Shown: positions 8,892 through 18,200 of the stretch, piece by piece
How positions within the stretch are numbered: position 1 is the stretch's first letter
Layout: every line of letters begins with the position of its first letter
Assembly (NCBI GenBank): GCA_903929355.1
Contig: CAIYUN010000065.1
Location: forward strand, 1-64,000
Length of the DNA stretch: 64,000 nucleotides
Direction of reading: 5' to 3'
Origin: an uncultured Opitutaceae bacterium
Lineage (GTDB): Bacteria > Verrucomicrobiota > Verrucomicrobiia > Opitutales > Opitutaceae
The notes under the pieces: model-generated
Seen by the model: only the letters and a program-made list of their open reading frames with translations
Databases searched by the model: none
What the model was told of the DNA's origin: nothing
Program-made: the position numbers and the translations under genes

Positions 8892-8954
8892 GTGCCCAAG
8901 GTTCCGGGCAACACGATCACGGGAACCCAGGATCACGCGGTGACGCCGCCGTGA
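8892..8954 (+). pseudogene. Second copy of the panD 3' end
   Basis: In one frame this reads PGNTITGTQDHAVTPP then stop, against PGNTINGTQDHAVTPP then stop in panD. Nucleotide differences are few and several are silent. The similarity continues more weakly upstream (VV-P in both) and stops near 8870. It lies just beyond the toxin-antitoxin pair, so the pair is bracketed by two panD tails in the same orientation. It is a remnant and not a gene. Confidence 0.8.
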
Positions 8955-8957
8955 GGC

Positions 8958-9302
8958 TCAACCTCCGAACACCTCATTGGGTTGGTTGACGATCGGAAGA
9001 AACAATGCGACCACGCCGGTGGCGCTAAAGATGGCAAGCGCGATAATAAACACCTGGATTGGCACGCGCCATTTCCAACGTTCATTGGCCAAAACCAGCA
9101 ACGCCAGGCCGACGAAGATCAGCAACCAGCCCCAAGGGGTGGGTACCAGCAACAGCTGCGTCAAAGTGGGAAGCGGCTTGTCCTTGAGCATCGCGTGAAA
9201 GATCGCCTGAAACTTGGAGATAACCCTTAGCGCGCCCACGCCGACGACGAGGCAGATTCCCGCCACCACATACGCTTCGGTGGTTTCGGATTTTGTTTTC
9301 AT
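8958..9302 (-). CDS. Small three-helix membrane protein with a T2SSF-like motif
   Basis: A 114-residue protein with three predicted membrane segments (AYVVAGICLVVGVGALRVI, WGWLLIFVGLALLVLA, VFIIALAIFSATGVVALFL). Between the first and second lies ISKFQAIFHAMLKDKPLPTL, which resembles the P-K-F--IF----LP--T pattern of type II secretion F / PilC proteins. It is much shorter than those proteins. The next gene upstream is a clear paralogue. Function unknown. Confidence 0.65.
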   Translation of the reverse strand: MKTKSETTEAYVVAGICLVVGVGALRVISKFQAIFHAMLKDKPLPTLTQLLLVPTPWGWLLIFVGLALLVLANERWKWRVPIQVFIIALAIFSATGVVALFLPIVNQPNEVFGG

Positions 9303-9314
9303 TGCTTCTCGGGA

Positions 9315-9650
9315 TCAGCTCTGGAGCATATGTCGGATCTGGATAATCGGAAGAAACAAACCGCAAACCACGAGCCAAAACCCGAGAACTAGGATCGAAA
9401 TGAAAAGCCAGTTGGGTGGCCGCCGTTTCATGCGGTCCTTGCCCAGAACCAGCAAAGCCAGGGCGATGGCTGCCAGCAACAGGCTCCACGGGGCCCCCGT
9501 AAGCACCCACTGGGTCAATTTTGGCAGCGGCTCACCTTTGAGCATGGTGTGAAAAATTCCTTGGTATTTGGGCACCACAAAAAGGGCAAGTCCACCCCAG
9601 ATGATAAGGTAGCACGCAGCCAAGACGTAGGAACCGGGGTTGGGTTTCAT
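9315..9650 (-). CDS. Paralogous small membrane protein with a T2SSF-like motif
   Basis: A 111-residue protein with the same layout as its downstream neighbour: a first membrane segment (AACYLIIWGGLALFVV), then PKYQGIFHTMLKGEPLPKLT, then two more membrane segments. The shared block is F/Y-Q-x-IF-H-x-ML-K-x-x-PLP-x-LTQ, so the two genes are a tandem duplication. They are 12 bp apart and surely co-transcribed. The proline-lysine-aromatic start of the block matches the type II secretion F-domain consensus more closely here (VVPKY). Function unknown. Confidence 0.65.
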   Translation of the reverse strand: MKPNPGSYVLAACYLIIWGGLALFVVPKYQGIFHTMLKGEPLPKLTQWVLTGAPWSLLLAAIALALLVLGKDRMKRRPPNWLFISILVLGFWLVVCGLFLPIIQIRHMLQS

Positions 9651-9723
9651 CTTCGACGAAGGGTGCGTCGATTCACCTCAAAGACAAGTCGCAAGGGCGA
9701 GCAACCAGACCAGCGAGGTAGCG

Positions 9724-9776
9724 GGTAGGGGCGCCTCTCTGAGGCGTCCGCGGATGGCGCGGAGAGCCATCCCGAC
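9724..9776. repeat. REP/BIME-like palindrome (copy 2)
   Basis: Opens with GTAGGGGCGCCTCTCTGAGG and ends with GAGAGCCATCCCGACC. Each half is a GTAG- or GTCG-headed hairpin, the halves face each other, and GCGTCCGCG is in the centre. Located in the gap between two minus-strand membrane-protein genes. Confidence 0.8.
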
Positions 9777-9796
9777 CAAAAGGCCACCGCCACCCG

Positions 9797-10687
9797 TCAC
9801 TCGTACCGCGCGCTGCGGCCGAGGTATTGCAGGAGCCAATATTCCTTCCAAACGCGGTAGCGACCGGCCTGGGTGATCTTGCCGTGCTCCTCGCGCTGGC
9901 CCGGTGGGAACAGGAAGCCGAGCTCCGTGTTGACCTGCTCCAGCTCCCGTTGCTGGGCGTTGAGGTCGGTGAGCGGATCGTCGGTCCAGGGCACCGGGGT
10001 CTCGTCGGCCCGGGCGAGACGGGCGCGGTGGCGGGCGAGCAGGCGGGGCAGCGCGCGGCGCCAGGGGTCGCGCTCCACCAGCCAGTGGTCGGGGTAGAAT
10101 CCCCCAAAGGGCAGACAGAGATTGTCGGTCAGATACCGGCGGCCGGAGGCGGTCTGCGTGGTGAGCGCGTGGCAGACCGTGAGGGTGCCGCCGGGCTGGG
10201 GCAGAAACAGGATTTGGAGACGAATCGTACCCGTGGCGTCCTGATAAAACGAGCCGCGCAGCTTGAGATCCGGCCGCACCTCGGCCTGGAGGGCCTGCAC
10301 CGACCGGAAGCCCTGGGACCGCAGCCAGTCGCGCAGCCGAAGAAAGCGCGGATGCGTGGGCCATTCCTCCCCGGAGGCGTTGACCGAAAAACGGGGAAAC
10401 AGGGGCTCGGCGCTGAGGCTGAGCGCCGAGATCGCGAGCCAGTTGTAAAGGGTCTCGGCCAGCAGCCAGAGCAGAAAAAACGCCGGCACGAGCGCCCAAT
10501 AGGGCCGGTCAATCAGACCCAGATCGCGGCTGAGCGCGGCGGCGGAAAAGGTGAAGACCAGCCAGCGCAGCCAGCGGCCGAAGATCGAGCGCACTGGCGA
10601 GGAAAACGGTTGCGCGCGGTCGAGCAACACGAAGGCGAGCGCGCAGACCGTCAGCGCTCCCAGCAGGAGATAGGCGAAGTCAGGCAC
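9797..10687 (-). CDS. Membrane protein of unknown function
   Basis: A 296-residue protein. The first third is hydrophobic with about three membrane segments (YLLLGALTVCALAFVLL, WLVFTFSAAAL, WALVPAFFLLWLLAETLYNWL). The rest is a soluble domain containing WPTHPRFLRLRDWLRSQGF, a beta-rich section (LQILFLPQPGGTLTVCHALT) and a Gln/Glu-rich coiled region (LNAQQRELEQVNTELGFLF). A GKITQAGRYRVWKEYWLLQY tail is conserved in appearance. I do not recognise a family. It lies downstream of dnaN on the same strand with a 57-bp gap, so it may be read through from dnaN. Confidence 0.65.
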   Translation of the reverse strand: MPDFAYLLLGALTVCALAFVLLDRAQPFSSPVRSIFGRWLRWLVFTFSAAALSRDLGLIDRPYWALVPAFFLLWLLAETLYNWLAISALSLSAEPLFPRFSVNASGEEWPTHPRFLRLRDWLRSQGFRSVQALQAEVRPDLKLRGSFYQDATGTIRLQILFLPQPGGTLTVCHALTTQTASGRRYLTDNLCLPFGGFYPDHWLVERDPWRRALPRLLARHRARLARADETPVPWTDDPLTDLNAQQRELEQVNTELGFLFPPGQREEHGKITQAGRYRVWKEYWLLQYLGRSARYE

Positions 10688-10744
10688 GGACGAAAGGACT
10701 GCACATGGCCAAACCGGGGCGGCGGTGAAGCCGTGCCCCTCAGC

Positions 10745-11869
10745 TCAGGTGAGGCGGACAGGCATGATGACACAGACAAAATTTTCCAAGGTCTTGAACA
10801 CCCCGGGGCTGACCTCGTCCTTGAACTCAAAGAAAATCTCGTCCTTGGTCAGCGCGTCGAGCGGGTCGAGCATGAAGGCCGGGTTGAAGGCGACCTGCAT
10901 CTCCGCCCCACTGTAGGCGACCGCGAGCGACTCGTGGGCTTCCCCGAAATCCGGACTCTGCGCGGTGATTTCCAGCAGATTGGTGGAGAGCTTGATCTTG
11001 ATCGAGTTGGCCTTCTCCGAGCAGACGAGCGCCGCGCGATGCACACACTGTTTGAAGAGCTCCCGCTCCAGCTTGATGCGCTGGTGGGTCTCCTTGGGAA
11101 TAACCTGTTGATAATTCGGATAGTTCCCCTCGACGACTTTGGAATAGAGGTAGATGGAATCAACGAGGCCCCCGGTGTCCTTGTCCGTGGCGATCTGGAA
11201 GGAGGCGCGGCGTTCGTTGAAAGAAATCTTGAGCTTGTCCCCCTTGCCGAGCATGCGGAGGAGCTCGGCCACCGTTTTGGCGGGCAGGATGATGCTGCCG
11301 GCATTGGCGGCCGGCACGGGCAGCTCCCGGGAAACCAGGGCCAACCGGCGGCCATCCGTGGCCACCAACGTGAGCTTGTCATCCTTGAAGTTGAAATAGA
11401 CCCCGTTGAGAATGTAGCGGGTTTCGTCGGTGGACTGGGCGTAGGAGACGCTTTGCAGCATCGTGATGAGGTCGGCCTGCGCGAGGGCAAAGACTTTCTC
11501 GTCGCCAAATTCCGGGAGTGGCGGAAACTCCTCCTTGCCGATGCCCATGATGCGGAAAGTGGATCCACCGGACGAAATTTTCACGTTGTGGTTGGCCGCC
11601 GCGTCCACGGCCACATCCAGATTGGGCAGCTCCCGCACGATGGTCGCGAGGCGCTTCACGGGGAGCGTGACGGCGCCCGCCTCCTTGATCTCGGCCTTGA
11701 TTTGCACGCGAATGCCCAGATCGAGATTGGTGGTGGTCAACGAGACGTGGTCTTTTTCCGCCTGAATCAGCACATTGCTCAGGATGGGCATCGTGGCCTT
11801 GGAGCCCACGACGTTGAGGACCTGGGCCAGGCCGTTGGCGAAGTGGTCGCGGTTGATCTTGAATTTCAT
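10745..11869 (-). CDS. dnaN: DNA polymerase III beta subunit (sliding clamp)
   Basis: Forms the ring dimer that tethers the replicative polymerase to DNA. The 374-residue protein starts [21 protein letters not shown] and runs through three clamp folds; seen landmarks are [40 protein letters not shown], and a C-terminal [11 protein letters not shown] that matches the conserved P-M-R clamp end. An upstream in-frame start would add 12 residues without family support. dnaA and an origin are not adjacent, unlike the classical dnaA-dnaN order. A good sigma70-type promoter lies 66 bp upstream. Confidence 0.97.
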   Translation of the reverse strand: MKFKINRDHFANGLAQVLNVVGSKATMPILSNVLIQAEKDHVSLTTTNLDLGIRVQIKAEIKEAGAVTLPVKRLATIVRELPNLDVAVDAAANHNVKISSGGSTFRIMGIGKEEFPPLPEFGDEKVFALAQADLITMLQSVSYAQSTDETRYILNGVYFNFKDDKLTLVATDGRRLALVSRELPVPAANAGSIILPAKTVAELLRMLGKGDKLKISFNERRASFQIATDKDTGGLVDSIYLYSKVVEGNYPNYQQVIPKETHQRIKLERELFKQCVHRAALVCSEKANSIKIKLSTNLLEITAQSPDFGEAHESLAVAYSGAEMQVAFNPAFMLDPLDALTKDEIFFEFKDEVSPGVFKTLENFVCVIMPVRLT

Positions 11870-11934
11870 CGGCGGAGTTTGCGGGAAAAGGGAAGAAACT
11901 GACAAGGGAGAAATCAGACTCTGATTACTTAAGG

Positions 11935-11963
11935 ATTATATCACTATCCCTATGTGAGGCCAA
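11935..11963 (-). promoter_or_regulatory. Sigma70-type promoter of dnaN
   Basis: On the minus strand TTGGCC (-35, four of six consensus bases) is followed after exactly 17 bp by TATAAT (-10, perfect). The predicted start of transcription is about 60 bp upstream of the dnaN ATG. Confidence 0.65.
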
Positions 11964-12014
11964 CAAGTGGGATAACCGGGGCGTCCGCCCCTGACAACCG
12001 GCCGGTCCGGGGCT

Positions 12015-12060
12015 GCGAACAACCCGGCTGGGGCCTGCCGGTAACCGGCGGGTTGTTCGC
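12015..12060. terminator. Strong hairpin after pssA
   Basis: GCGAACAACCCG pairs perfectly with CGGGTTGTTCGC (12-bp stem), and a nested GCCGGTAACCGGC palindrome lies on the 3' side of the loop. A further GGCCAA/TTGGCC hairpin follows at 12064-12078. It lies about 60 bp after the pssA stop and upstream of the dnaN promoter. There is no clear T-run, so an intrinsic terminator is only one option. Confidence 0.45.
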
Positions 12061-12121
12061 AACGGCCAAGTTGTTGGCCGGATGCCGGGTGGTTACACGC
12101 AGGGAAATCGGCATGGGATTT

Positions 12122-13012
12122 TCAGGCTTTGGCTGGGGCCGGGGTGGCCGACCGCGGTCGGCGCCAATGCCGGATCAGGCCGAAAAATATATAGCCCAGA
12201 CAGATCAGCAACAGGCCCACTTGCGGAATCCAGACCAGCGGAGCCCCGATGATCGCCAGCCAAAGCACGAGGTGTTGCGCCCGGGTTTTGGTCTGCAGAT
12301 CGATATGTTTGCCGCTCGGATACCGCACGGTGCTCATCATAAGGAGGGCGATCAGCAGCATCAGGAACGGCAGGGCCAGCGCCCACCGGCTGGGGGTGCG
12401 GTTTTGCGCGTCGAGGTAAAGGAGGAATAACACCAGCGCCGCCACCGTACCGGCCGCCGCCGGCACCGGCAGGCCGACGAAATCGCGGTTCGACTCCTTG
12501 GCGCCGCGGTGCAGCAGGGGATTGGTGATCACATTGAACCGCGCGAGCCGCATGGCGGCGCACAAGAGAAAGACGAAACCGACAAACCAGCCGATGTTGC
12601 GGAATCCTTCGATGCCCTGCGTGGGCGCGAGAATGAAGAAAAACATCATCAGGGCCGGGGCGAGGCCAAAGGAGACCACGTCGGCGAGGGAGTCAAACTC
12701 GGCCCCGAACAGCGACTCGCGGCCGCCGAGCCGGGCCAGCCGCCCGTCCAGCGCGTCAAAGGCCGCGGCACCGAAGATCAGATAGACGGCATAGCGGTAA
12801 TGATCCGCCCGGGTGGCGCCCAGGTAGGAGCCATCATCGGCCGTCTCCGCCAGCCGGGCTTGGATACAGTTGATGATCGCGAGAAAGCCGCAGAAGAGGT
12901 TGCCCGCCGTCATCAGGTTCGGCAGAAAATAGATCCGGCTGGCCTGCGCCACATGATAGGGGTTGTCGCGATCATCCTCGCGCAGGTTCGGGGGCAGCGG
13001 CTGGGCGGCCAT
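12122..13012 (-). CDS. pssA: CDP-diacylglycerol--serine O-phosphatidyltransferase
   Basis: Makes phosphatidylserine, the precursor of phosphatidylethanolamine, at the inner membrane. The CDP-alcohol phosphatidyltransferase signature is complete: D-x2-D-G-x2-A-R-x8-G-x3-D-x3-D, read as FDALDGRLARLGG then FGAEFDSLAD. About 296 residues with seven or eight hydrophobic segments, including FLPNLMTAGNLFCGFLAII before the motif and WALALPFLMLLIALLMM after it. The ATG at 13012 gives MAAQPLPPNLREDD; an earlier ATG would add 17 residues. A phosphatidylserine decarboxylase gene is not in the window. Confidence 0.92.
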   Translation of the reverse strand: MAAQPLPPNLREDDRDNPYHVAQASRIYFLPNLMTAGNLFCGFLAIINCIQARLAETADDGSYLGATRADHYRYAVYLIFGAAAFDALDGRLARLGGRESLFGAEFDSLADVVSFGLAPALMMFFFILAPTQGIEGFRNIGWFVGFVFLLCAAMRLARFNVITNPLLHRGAKESNRDFVGLPVPAAAGTVAALVLFLLYLDAQNRTPSRWALALPFLMLLIALLMMSTVRYPSGKHIDLQTKTRAQHLVLWLAIIGAPLVWIPQVGLLLICLGYIFFGLIRHWRRPRSATPAPAKA

Positions 13013-13059
13013 GGTGGAAAGGTTTTTTGGGGAGAGGGTGTTGCCGGGGGGGCACGGCG

Positions 13060-13419
13060 TCATTTCAACTTGGCCAGGGATTCCAGGTATTTCCAGAATT
13101 TCGAATGCTGCTCGGCGAGCTGATGCTCGGACACCGGCAGCTTATTCCGGAGCAGGAAGTCCTCCAGCGAGTTTTGGTGCAGGATGTAGAGGACATGCAG
13201 GGTGGTCTCCTCCCGCAGCTCGAAATAAAAGCGATGGCCGCCGCTCCGGAGACGGTAGAGCGCCTTGCCGGCGCGGGTGAACAGACCCAGTGGCTCGCGG
13301 GGATGCGCGAGATCGGCGGCCGTCAGCCGGCTGATCGGCCCGACGGCCTCCATCTGCGCGAGCGTCTCGAGCTGGTTCAGCTCGTGGATGCTCTGCTCGG
13401 AAAAAGTGACCTGGTACAT
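13060..13419 (-). CDS. RelE-like protein without a visible antitoxin
   Basis: A 119-residue protein starting MYQVTFSEQSIHELNQLETL, with a central LTAADLAHPREPLGLFTRAG and a sheet segment ALYRLRSGGHRFYFELREETTLHVLYILH, written here in pieces, that follows the RelE/ParE C-terminal fold (L-R-x-G-x-x-R-x-x-F--....--V-x-x-I). No antitoxin-like gene is next to it. It precedes pssA by 47 bp on the same strand. Either it is an orphan or domesticated toxin fold, or the partner is encoded elsewhere. The start at 13419 is chosen over one 16 codons upstream because the family begins near a Y/F-x-V strand. Confidence 0.6.
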   Translation of the reverse strand: MYQVTFSEQSIHELNQLETLAQMEAVGPISRLTAADLAHPREPLGLFTRAGKALYRLRSGGHRFYFELREETTLHVLYILHQNSLEDFLLRNKLPVSEHQLAEQHSKFWKYLESLAKLK

Positions 13420-13527
13420 AAGGTGGACAGGGAGGGCCACACTGCCCCACCCCATGCCTGGCGGCAACGCTAAACAAAACCACCTGCGTCAGGGCTTTGG
13501 CGCGACCAGGTTTGGGGCCTGCCAGGC

Positions 13528-14532
13528 TCAGCACCCGTAGTAACTCCGGAACCACTCCACAAACCCCCGTAATCCGTCCTCCAGCGCCACGCGGGGAGCA
13601 TAGCCCACGGCCGCCTGCACCCGGGTGAGGTCGGCGCACGTCTCCACCAGATCGCCCGGCTGGGGCGGGAGCAGCTCAAGCTGCGCCTGCTTGCCCAGCA
13701 GGGTCGCCAACATCTCGACGAACAAGCGCATTTCGACGGGGCGGTGGTGGCCCAGGTTGAAAATCCTGCAAGGAGCAGGGGCCGGAGCAGCCTCGGAGGG
13801 TAAACCCGACGGGCCTGCCGCCGGCGGATAAAGGAGTATTTTCAGCAGACCGTCCACGATGTCATCCACATGGGTGAAATCGCGCAGATTTTTGCCGGCG
13901 TTGAACAACTGGACCGGCCGGCCTTCACAGAGGGCCTTGGAAAAAATCACCGGGGTCATGTCGGGGCGCCCCCAAGGGCCATAGACGGTGAAAAAGCGCA
14001 CCCCGGTGGTGTTCAGTCCGTGCAGATGAGAGTAGCTGTGCGCCATGAGCTCGTTGGCGCGCTTGGTCGCGCCGTAAAACGACACGGGCCGGTCCGCCGC
14101 CTGGTCCTCGGAGAACGGCACGCGCGCCCCCGCGCCATAGACGCTGCTCGATGAGGCGAACACCAGGTGTTTCGGCGGGCGGGCCCGGCAGGCCTCCAGC
14201 ACGCTCAGGAAGCCGGTGATGTTGCTGTGGACGTAGGCGGCGGGGTTTTCCGCGCTGTAGCGCACCCCGGCCTGGGCGCCGAGGTGGACAACGTAGTCGG
14301 GGGCGAAGCCGGCGTGCAGCTGGCGGAAATTCTCGGCGTCGGCGAAGTCCGCCTGGACAAGGCGAAATTTTTCCAGCGGGGCGAGCTCCGCGAGCCGGGC
14401 GCGTTTGAGCGCGACCGGGTAGTAGTCGCTGAGATTGTCCACGCCGAGCACGTCGCAGTGCCGCGTGGCCGCCAGCCGGCGGCAAAGATGGAAACCGATG
14501 AAGCCGGCGGCGCCGGTGACGAGCACTTTCAT
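13528..14532 (-). CDS. NAD-dependent epimerase, UDP-glucuronate 4-epimerase type
   Basis: A 334-residue extended short-chain dehydrogenase. It has the NAD motif TGAAGFIGFHLCRRL, the catalytic Ser region VFASSSSVYG, and the Y-x3-K pair in FYGATKRANELMAHSYSHL. The phrases VDNLSDYYPVALKRARL and RFFTVYGPWGRPDM are typical of UDP-glucuronate 4-epimerases, which make UDP-galacturonate for surface polysaccharide. Exact substrate is inferred from these phrases only. It is the first of its strand here, divergent from the glutaredoxin-like gene. Confidence 0.87.
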   Translation of the reverse strand: MKVLVTGAAGFIGFHLCRRLAATRHCDVLGVDNLSDYYPVALKRARLAELAPLEKFRLVQADFADAENFRQLHAGFAPDYVVHLGAQAGVRYSAENPAAYVHSNITGFLSVLEACRARPPKHLVFASSSSVYGAGARVPFSEDQAADRPVSFYGATKRANELMAHSYSHLHGLNTTGVRFFTVYGPWGRPDMTPVIFSKALCEGRPVQLFNAGKNLRDFTHVDDIVDGLLKILLYPPAAGPSGLPSEAAPAPAPCRIFNLGHHRPVEMRLFVEMLATLLGKQAQLELLPPQPGDLVETCADLTRVQAAVGYAPRVALEDGLRGFVEWFRSYYGC

Positions 14533-14734
14533 TGGAGCGGTGGCCTAACGGGGGCCGGGCGGCTGGGCCAGAGGAAAAATTTCGGCAGAACGCGACGAGG
14601 GCGTCCGCCCCCCCCGGGGGGCGGACGCCGGCCCGGTCCGTCCCCCACGCAAAAAAATGCAAACTTCCGCTTGAATGCGCGCGAATCCTGCTACAGAAGT
14701 TTGCGTCACTGCATTTTCCGCCCAGTTTCCAAGC

Positions 14735-15070
14735 ATGAAAATCAAAGCCTATCTCAAGCCCTCCTGCGGGTGGTCCAACGGCGTCCGCGCCGTCCTCCGC
14801 AAGCACGGCCTCGCGTTTGAGGACATCGACATCATCAACCAACGGGCGAACTACGCCGAGATGGTGCAGAAGTCCGGCCAGCCGTTGTCGCCGTGCGTGG
14901 AGGTCGACGGCGTGATGCTGGCCGATGTGTCCGGCGAGGAGGTCGAGAACTACCTGCTGGCGAACGAGCTGGTGCAGCCCGCCGGCCAGGACGCGGGCGT
15001 CCCGCTCAACGCGGGCTGCTCCGACGCGGAGCACGCCCAGATGGCCACCAAAACGGTCCGCTTCTTCTGA
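14735..15070 (+). CDS. Glutaredoxin-like protein (CxxS active site)
   Basis: A 111-residue thioredoxin-fold protein beginning MKIKAYLKPSCGWSNGVRAVL. The active site reads Cys-Gly-Trp-Ser, so it has one of the two usual cysteines and resembles monothiol glutaredoxins. The cis-proline region is QPLSPCVEVDGVMLADVSGE, with a Cys after the proline. A C-terminal tail of about 30 residues (NAGCSDAEHAQMATKTVRFF) extends past the fold and holds another Cys. Likely a thiol-disulfide or Fe-S related role. The ATG at 14735 is chosen because the fold starts immediately. gltB follows 165 bp later. Confidence 0.8.
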   Translation: MKIKAYLKPSCGWSNGVRAVLRKHGLAFEDIDIINQRANYAEMVQKSGQPLSPCVEVDGVMLADVSGEEVENYLLANELVQPAGQDAGVPLNAGCSDAEHAQMATKTVRFF

Positions 15071-15235
15071 CGCGGCCGCCTGAACCGATGCGCATCCTCA
15101 GGCCGGCCCTCGCACGCGAGCGACCGGCTTTTTTTTGCCCACCGCCCGCCACCGGGCCCAGCCCCCACCCTCACCCAATCCGCCTGTTTTCACATTGACG
15201 CCGGGGTCCGCCCCGCCCGGCATCGCCCTTCAAAA

Positions 15236-18200
15236 ATGTCCCGCTCGCCCTCCGCCCCCACCCTTCCCGCCCGCCGTCCCGGCCAGCCGCCGAAGCAGGG
15301 TCTCTACGACCCGTGGTTCGAGCATGACGCCTGCGGGCTCGGCTTCGTGGTGGACATGAAGGGCCGGAAGTCGCACCGGATTTTGGAGCAGGGGCTGGAG
15401 ATCTTGAAAAACCTGGACCACCGCGGCGCGGCGGGCAGCGAGGCCAACACCGGCGACGGTGCCGGGGTGTTGCTCCAGATGCCCCACACCTTCCTCGCCA
15501 AGGTCTGCCAGGAGGCCGGCCTCACGCTCCCCCCGGCCGGCGAATACGGCTGCGGCATCATCTTCCTTCCCCGCAACGCGGCGCGGCGGCGCAAGCTGGA
15601 GCAGAAGCTCGAGCAGATCGTGCAGGCCGAGGGCCAGCTTTTCCTCGGCTGGCGGACCGTGCCGGTGAACAACCAGCCCTTGGGCGACACCGCCAAGACG
15701 AGCGAGCCCCTGATGCGGCAGGTCTTCATCGGCCGCGCGGAGGGGCTGTCGCCGGCTGATTTCGAGCGCAAGCTCTACGTCATTCGCAAGCGGGCCTACA
15801 CCGACATCCGCGTCTCGACCATCGACGGGGCGGAGGACTGGTATGTCTGCAGCCTGTCCGCCCACACGATCGTGTACAAGGGCATGCTGCTGACCGAGCA
15901 GCTCCCGCAATACTTTGCCGATCTGCGCGACCCGACGATGGAGACGGCGCTCGCGCTGGTCCACTCGCGCTTTTCGACCAACACGTTCCCGAGCTGGGAC
16001 CGGGCGCACCCCTACCGCTGCATCGCGCACAACGGCGAGATCAACACCCTGCGCGGCAACATCAACTGGATGCACGCGCGGCAGGCGCTGTTTGCCTCCG
16101 AGGTGTTTGGCGACGACATCCGGAAGATACTGCCGGTGATCAATCCGCACGGCAGCGACTCGGCGATGTTTGACAACACCCTCGAGTTGCTGGTGCTGGC
16201 GGGTCGCCCGCTGGCGCACGCGGTGATGATGATGATCCCCGAGCCGTGGTCCAACCATGAGAGCATGGATGACGCGCGGCGTGCGTTCTACGAGTATCAC
16301 GCCTGCCTGATGGAGCCGTGGGACGGCCCGGCGGACATCGCCTTCACCGACGGCCGCCAGATTGGCGCGGTGCTCGACCGCAACGGCCTGCGCCCCGCGC
16401 GTTATTATGTCACCAAGGACGGGCTGGTCATCCTCGCCTCGGAGGCGGGGGTGCTGGATCTGCCGCCTGAGACGATTGTACAAAAAGGCCGACTGCAACC
16501 CGGCCGCATGTTCCTGGTGGACACCGAGCAGGGCCGGATCATCGAGGACGAGGAGATCAAGACGCAGTTTGCCGCCGCGCATCCCTACCGGGAATGGCTC
16601 AACGAGCATCTGCTGCATCTCAAGCAACTGCCGGCCGGCCCGGTCCGGCCCGCGCCGGACCGCGGCACCCTCCTGCACCGCCAGCTCGCGTTCGGCTACA
16701 CCAACGAGGACGAGCGCATCCTCCTCACCCCGATGGCGAAGGACGGGGTCGAGGCTACGGGCTCGATGGGCAACGACGCCCCGTTTGCCGTGCTCTCCAA
16801 CCGGCCGCGCCTGCTCTACGATTATTTCAAACAGCTGTTCGCCCAGGTGACCAACCCGCCGATCGACTGCATCCGCGAGGAGATTGTCACCTCGGTCGAG
16901 ACCCGGCTGGGTCCCGAGGGCAATCTGCTCCAGCCCGTCCCCGGCGACTGCCGGCGGCTGGAGCTGACGTGGCCGGTCCTGACCAACGAGGAGCTGGCAC
17001 AGATCCGCGTGCTGGACCGGCCGGGCCTCAAGGTTGGCGAGCTGCCCATCCTCTTTCCGGTCGCCGACGGCGAGCCCGGCCTGGTGACCGCGCTGGACCA
17101 GTTGTTTGCGGGCGCGCGCCGGCTCATCACCGAGGAGGGCGTGGGGATCTTGATCCTGAGCGACCGCGGCGTCAGCCGTGAGCTGGCACCCCTGCCGGCC
17201 CTGCTGGCCGTCGCCGGGCTGCATCATTTTCTGATCCGCGAGGGGCTGCGCATGAAGGCGAGCCTGGTGCTGGAGACCGGGGAGGCGCGCGAGGTGCACC
17301 ACTTCTCGCTGCTCATCGGCTACGGCTGCAGCGCCATCAACCCCTGGCTCGCGTTCGAGACCATCGACGACATGATCCACGAAGGGCTGTTGCCCGGCCT
17401 GGACCACAAGGCCGCCTGCAAGAACCTGGTGAAGGCCGCCTCCAAGGGCGTGGTGAAGGTCGCCTCCAAAATGGGCATCTCGGCCGTGCAGAGCTATTGC
17501 GGCGCGCAGGTGTTCGAGGCGGTCGGCATCCGGCAGGACGTGATTGACCGGTATTTCACCTGGACGCCGTCGCGCATCGGCGGCATCGGGCTCGATGTGA
17601 TCGCGCACGAGGTGCTCGCGCGCCATCATGCGGCGTTTCCGGACCGCCCGGTCACCCATGTGCTGCCCGCAGGCGGGGAATACAAGTGGCGCGACGACGG
17701 CGAGTTCCATTTATTCAACCCCGAGTCCATCCACCGTCTGCAGAAGGCGGTCCGCACGGGCAGTTACGCGACCTTCAAGGAGTTCTCGCGGCTGGTCAAC
17801 GACCAGGGCAAAAACTACTGCACGCTGCGGAGTCTGCTGGACTTCAAGCCTGCCACGGCCATCCCGCTCGACCAGGTCGAGCCGGTCGAGGCGATTGTGA
17901 AGCGGTTCAAGACCGGCGCGATGTCCTACGGCTCCATCTCGAAGGAGGCGCACGAGACGCTGGCGATCGCCATGAACCGCCTCGGCGGCAAGTCGAACAC
18001 CGGCGAGGGCGGCGAGGATCCCGAGCGCTACCTTCGTGAGCCGAACGGCGACTCCAAGAACTCGGCGATCAAGCAGGTTGCCTCGGGCCGCTTCGGCGTG
18101 ACGAGCGAATATCTCGTCAACGCCCGCGAGCTGCAGATCAAGATGGCCCAGGGCGCGAAGCCCGGCGAGGGCGGCCAGCTGCCCGGCACCAAGGTGTACC

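Noticed and set aside
11870-12014. Chromosomal origin next to dnaN
   Set aside because: No cluster of DnaA boxes is visible and dnaA is not adjacent; a single GTGGGATAA word is not enough. A promoter explains the AT-rich part.
15230-17710. Long open frame on the strand opposite gltB
   Set aside because: GC-rich codon bias of gltB creates a stop-poor antisense frame; its translation is low-complexity (His/Arg/Gly/Asp-rich) with no motif, and gltB is unmistakable.
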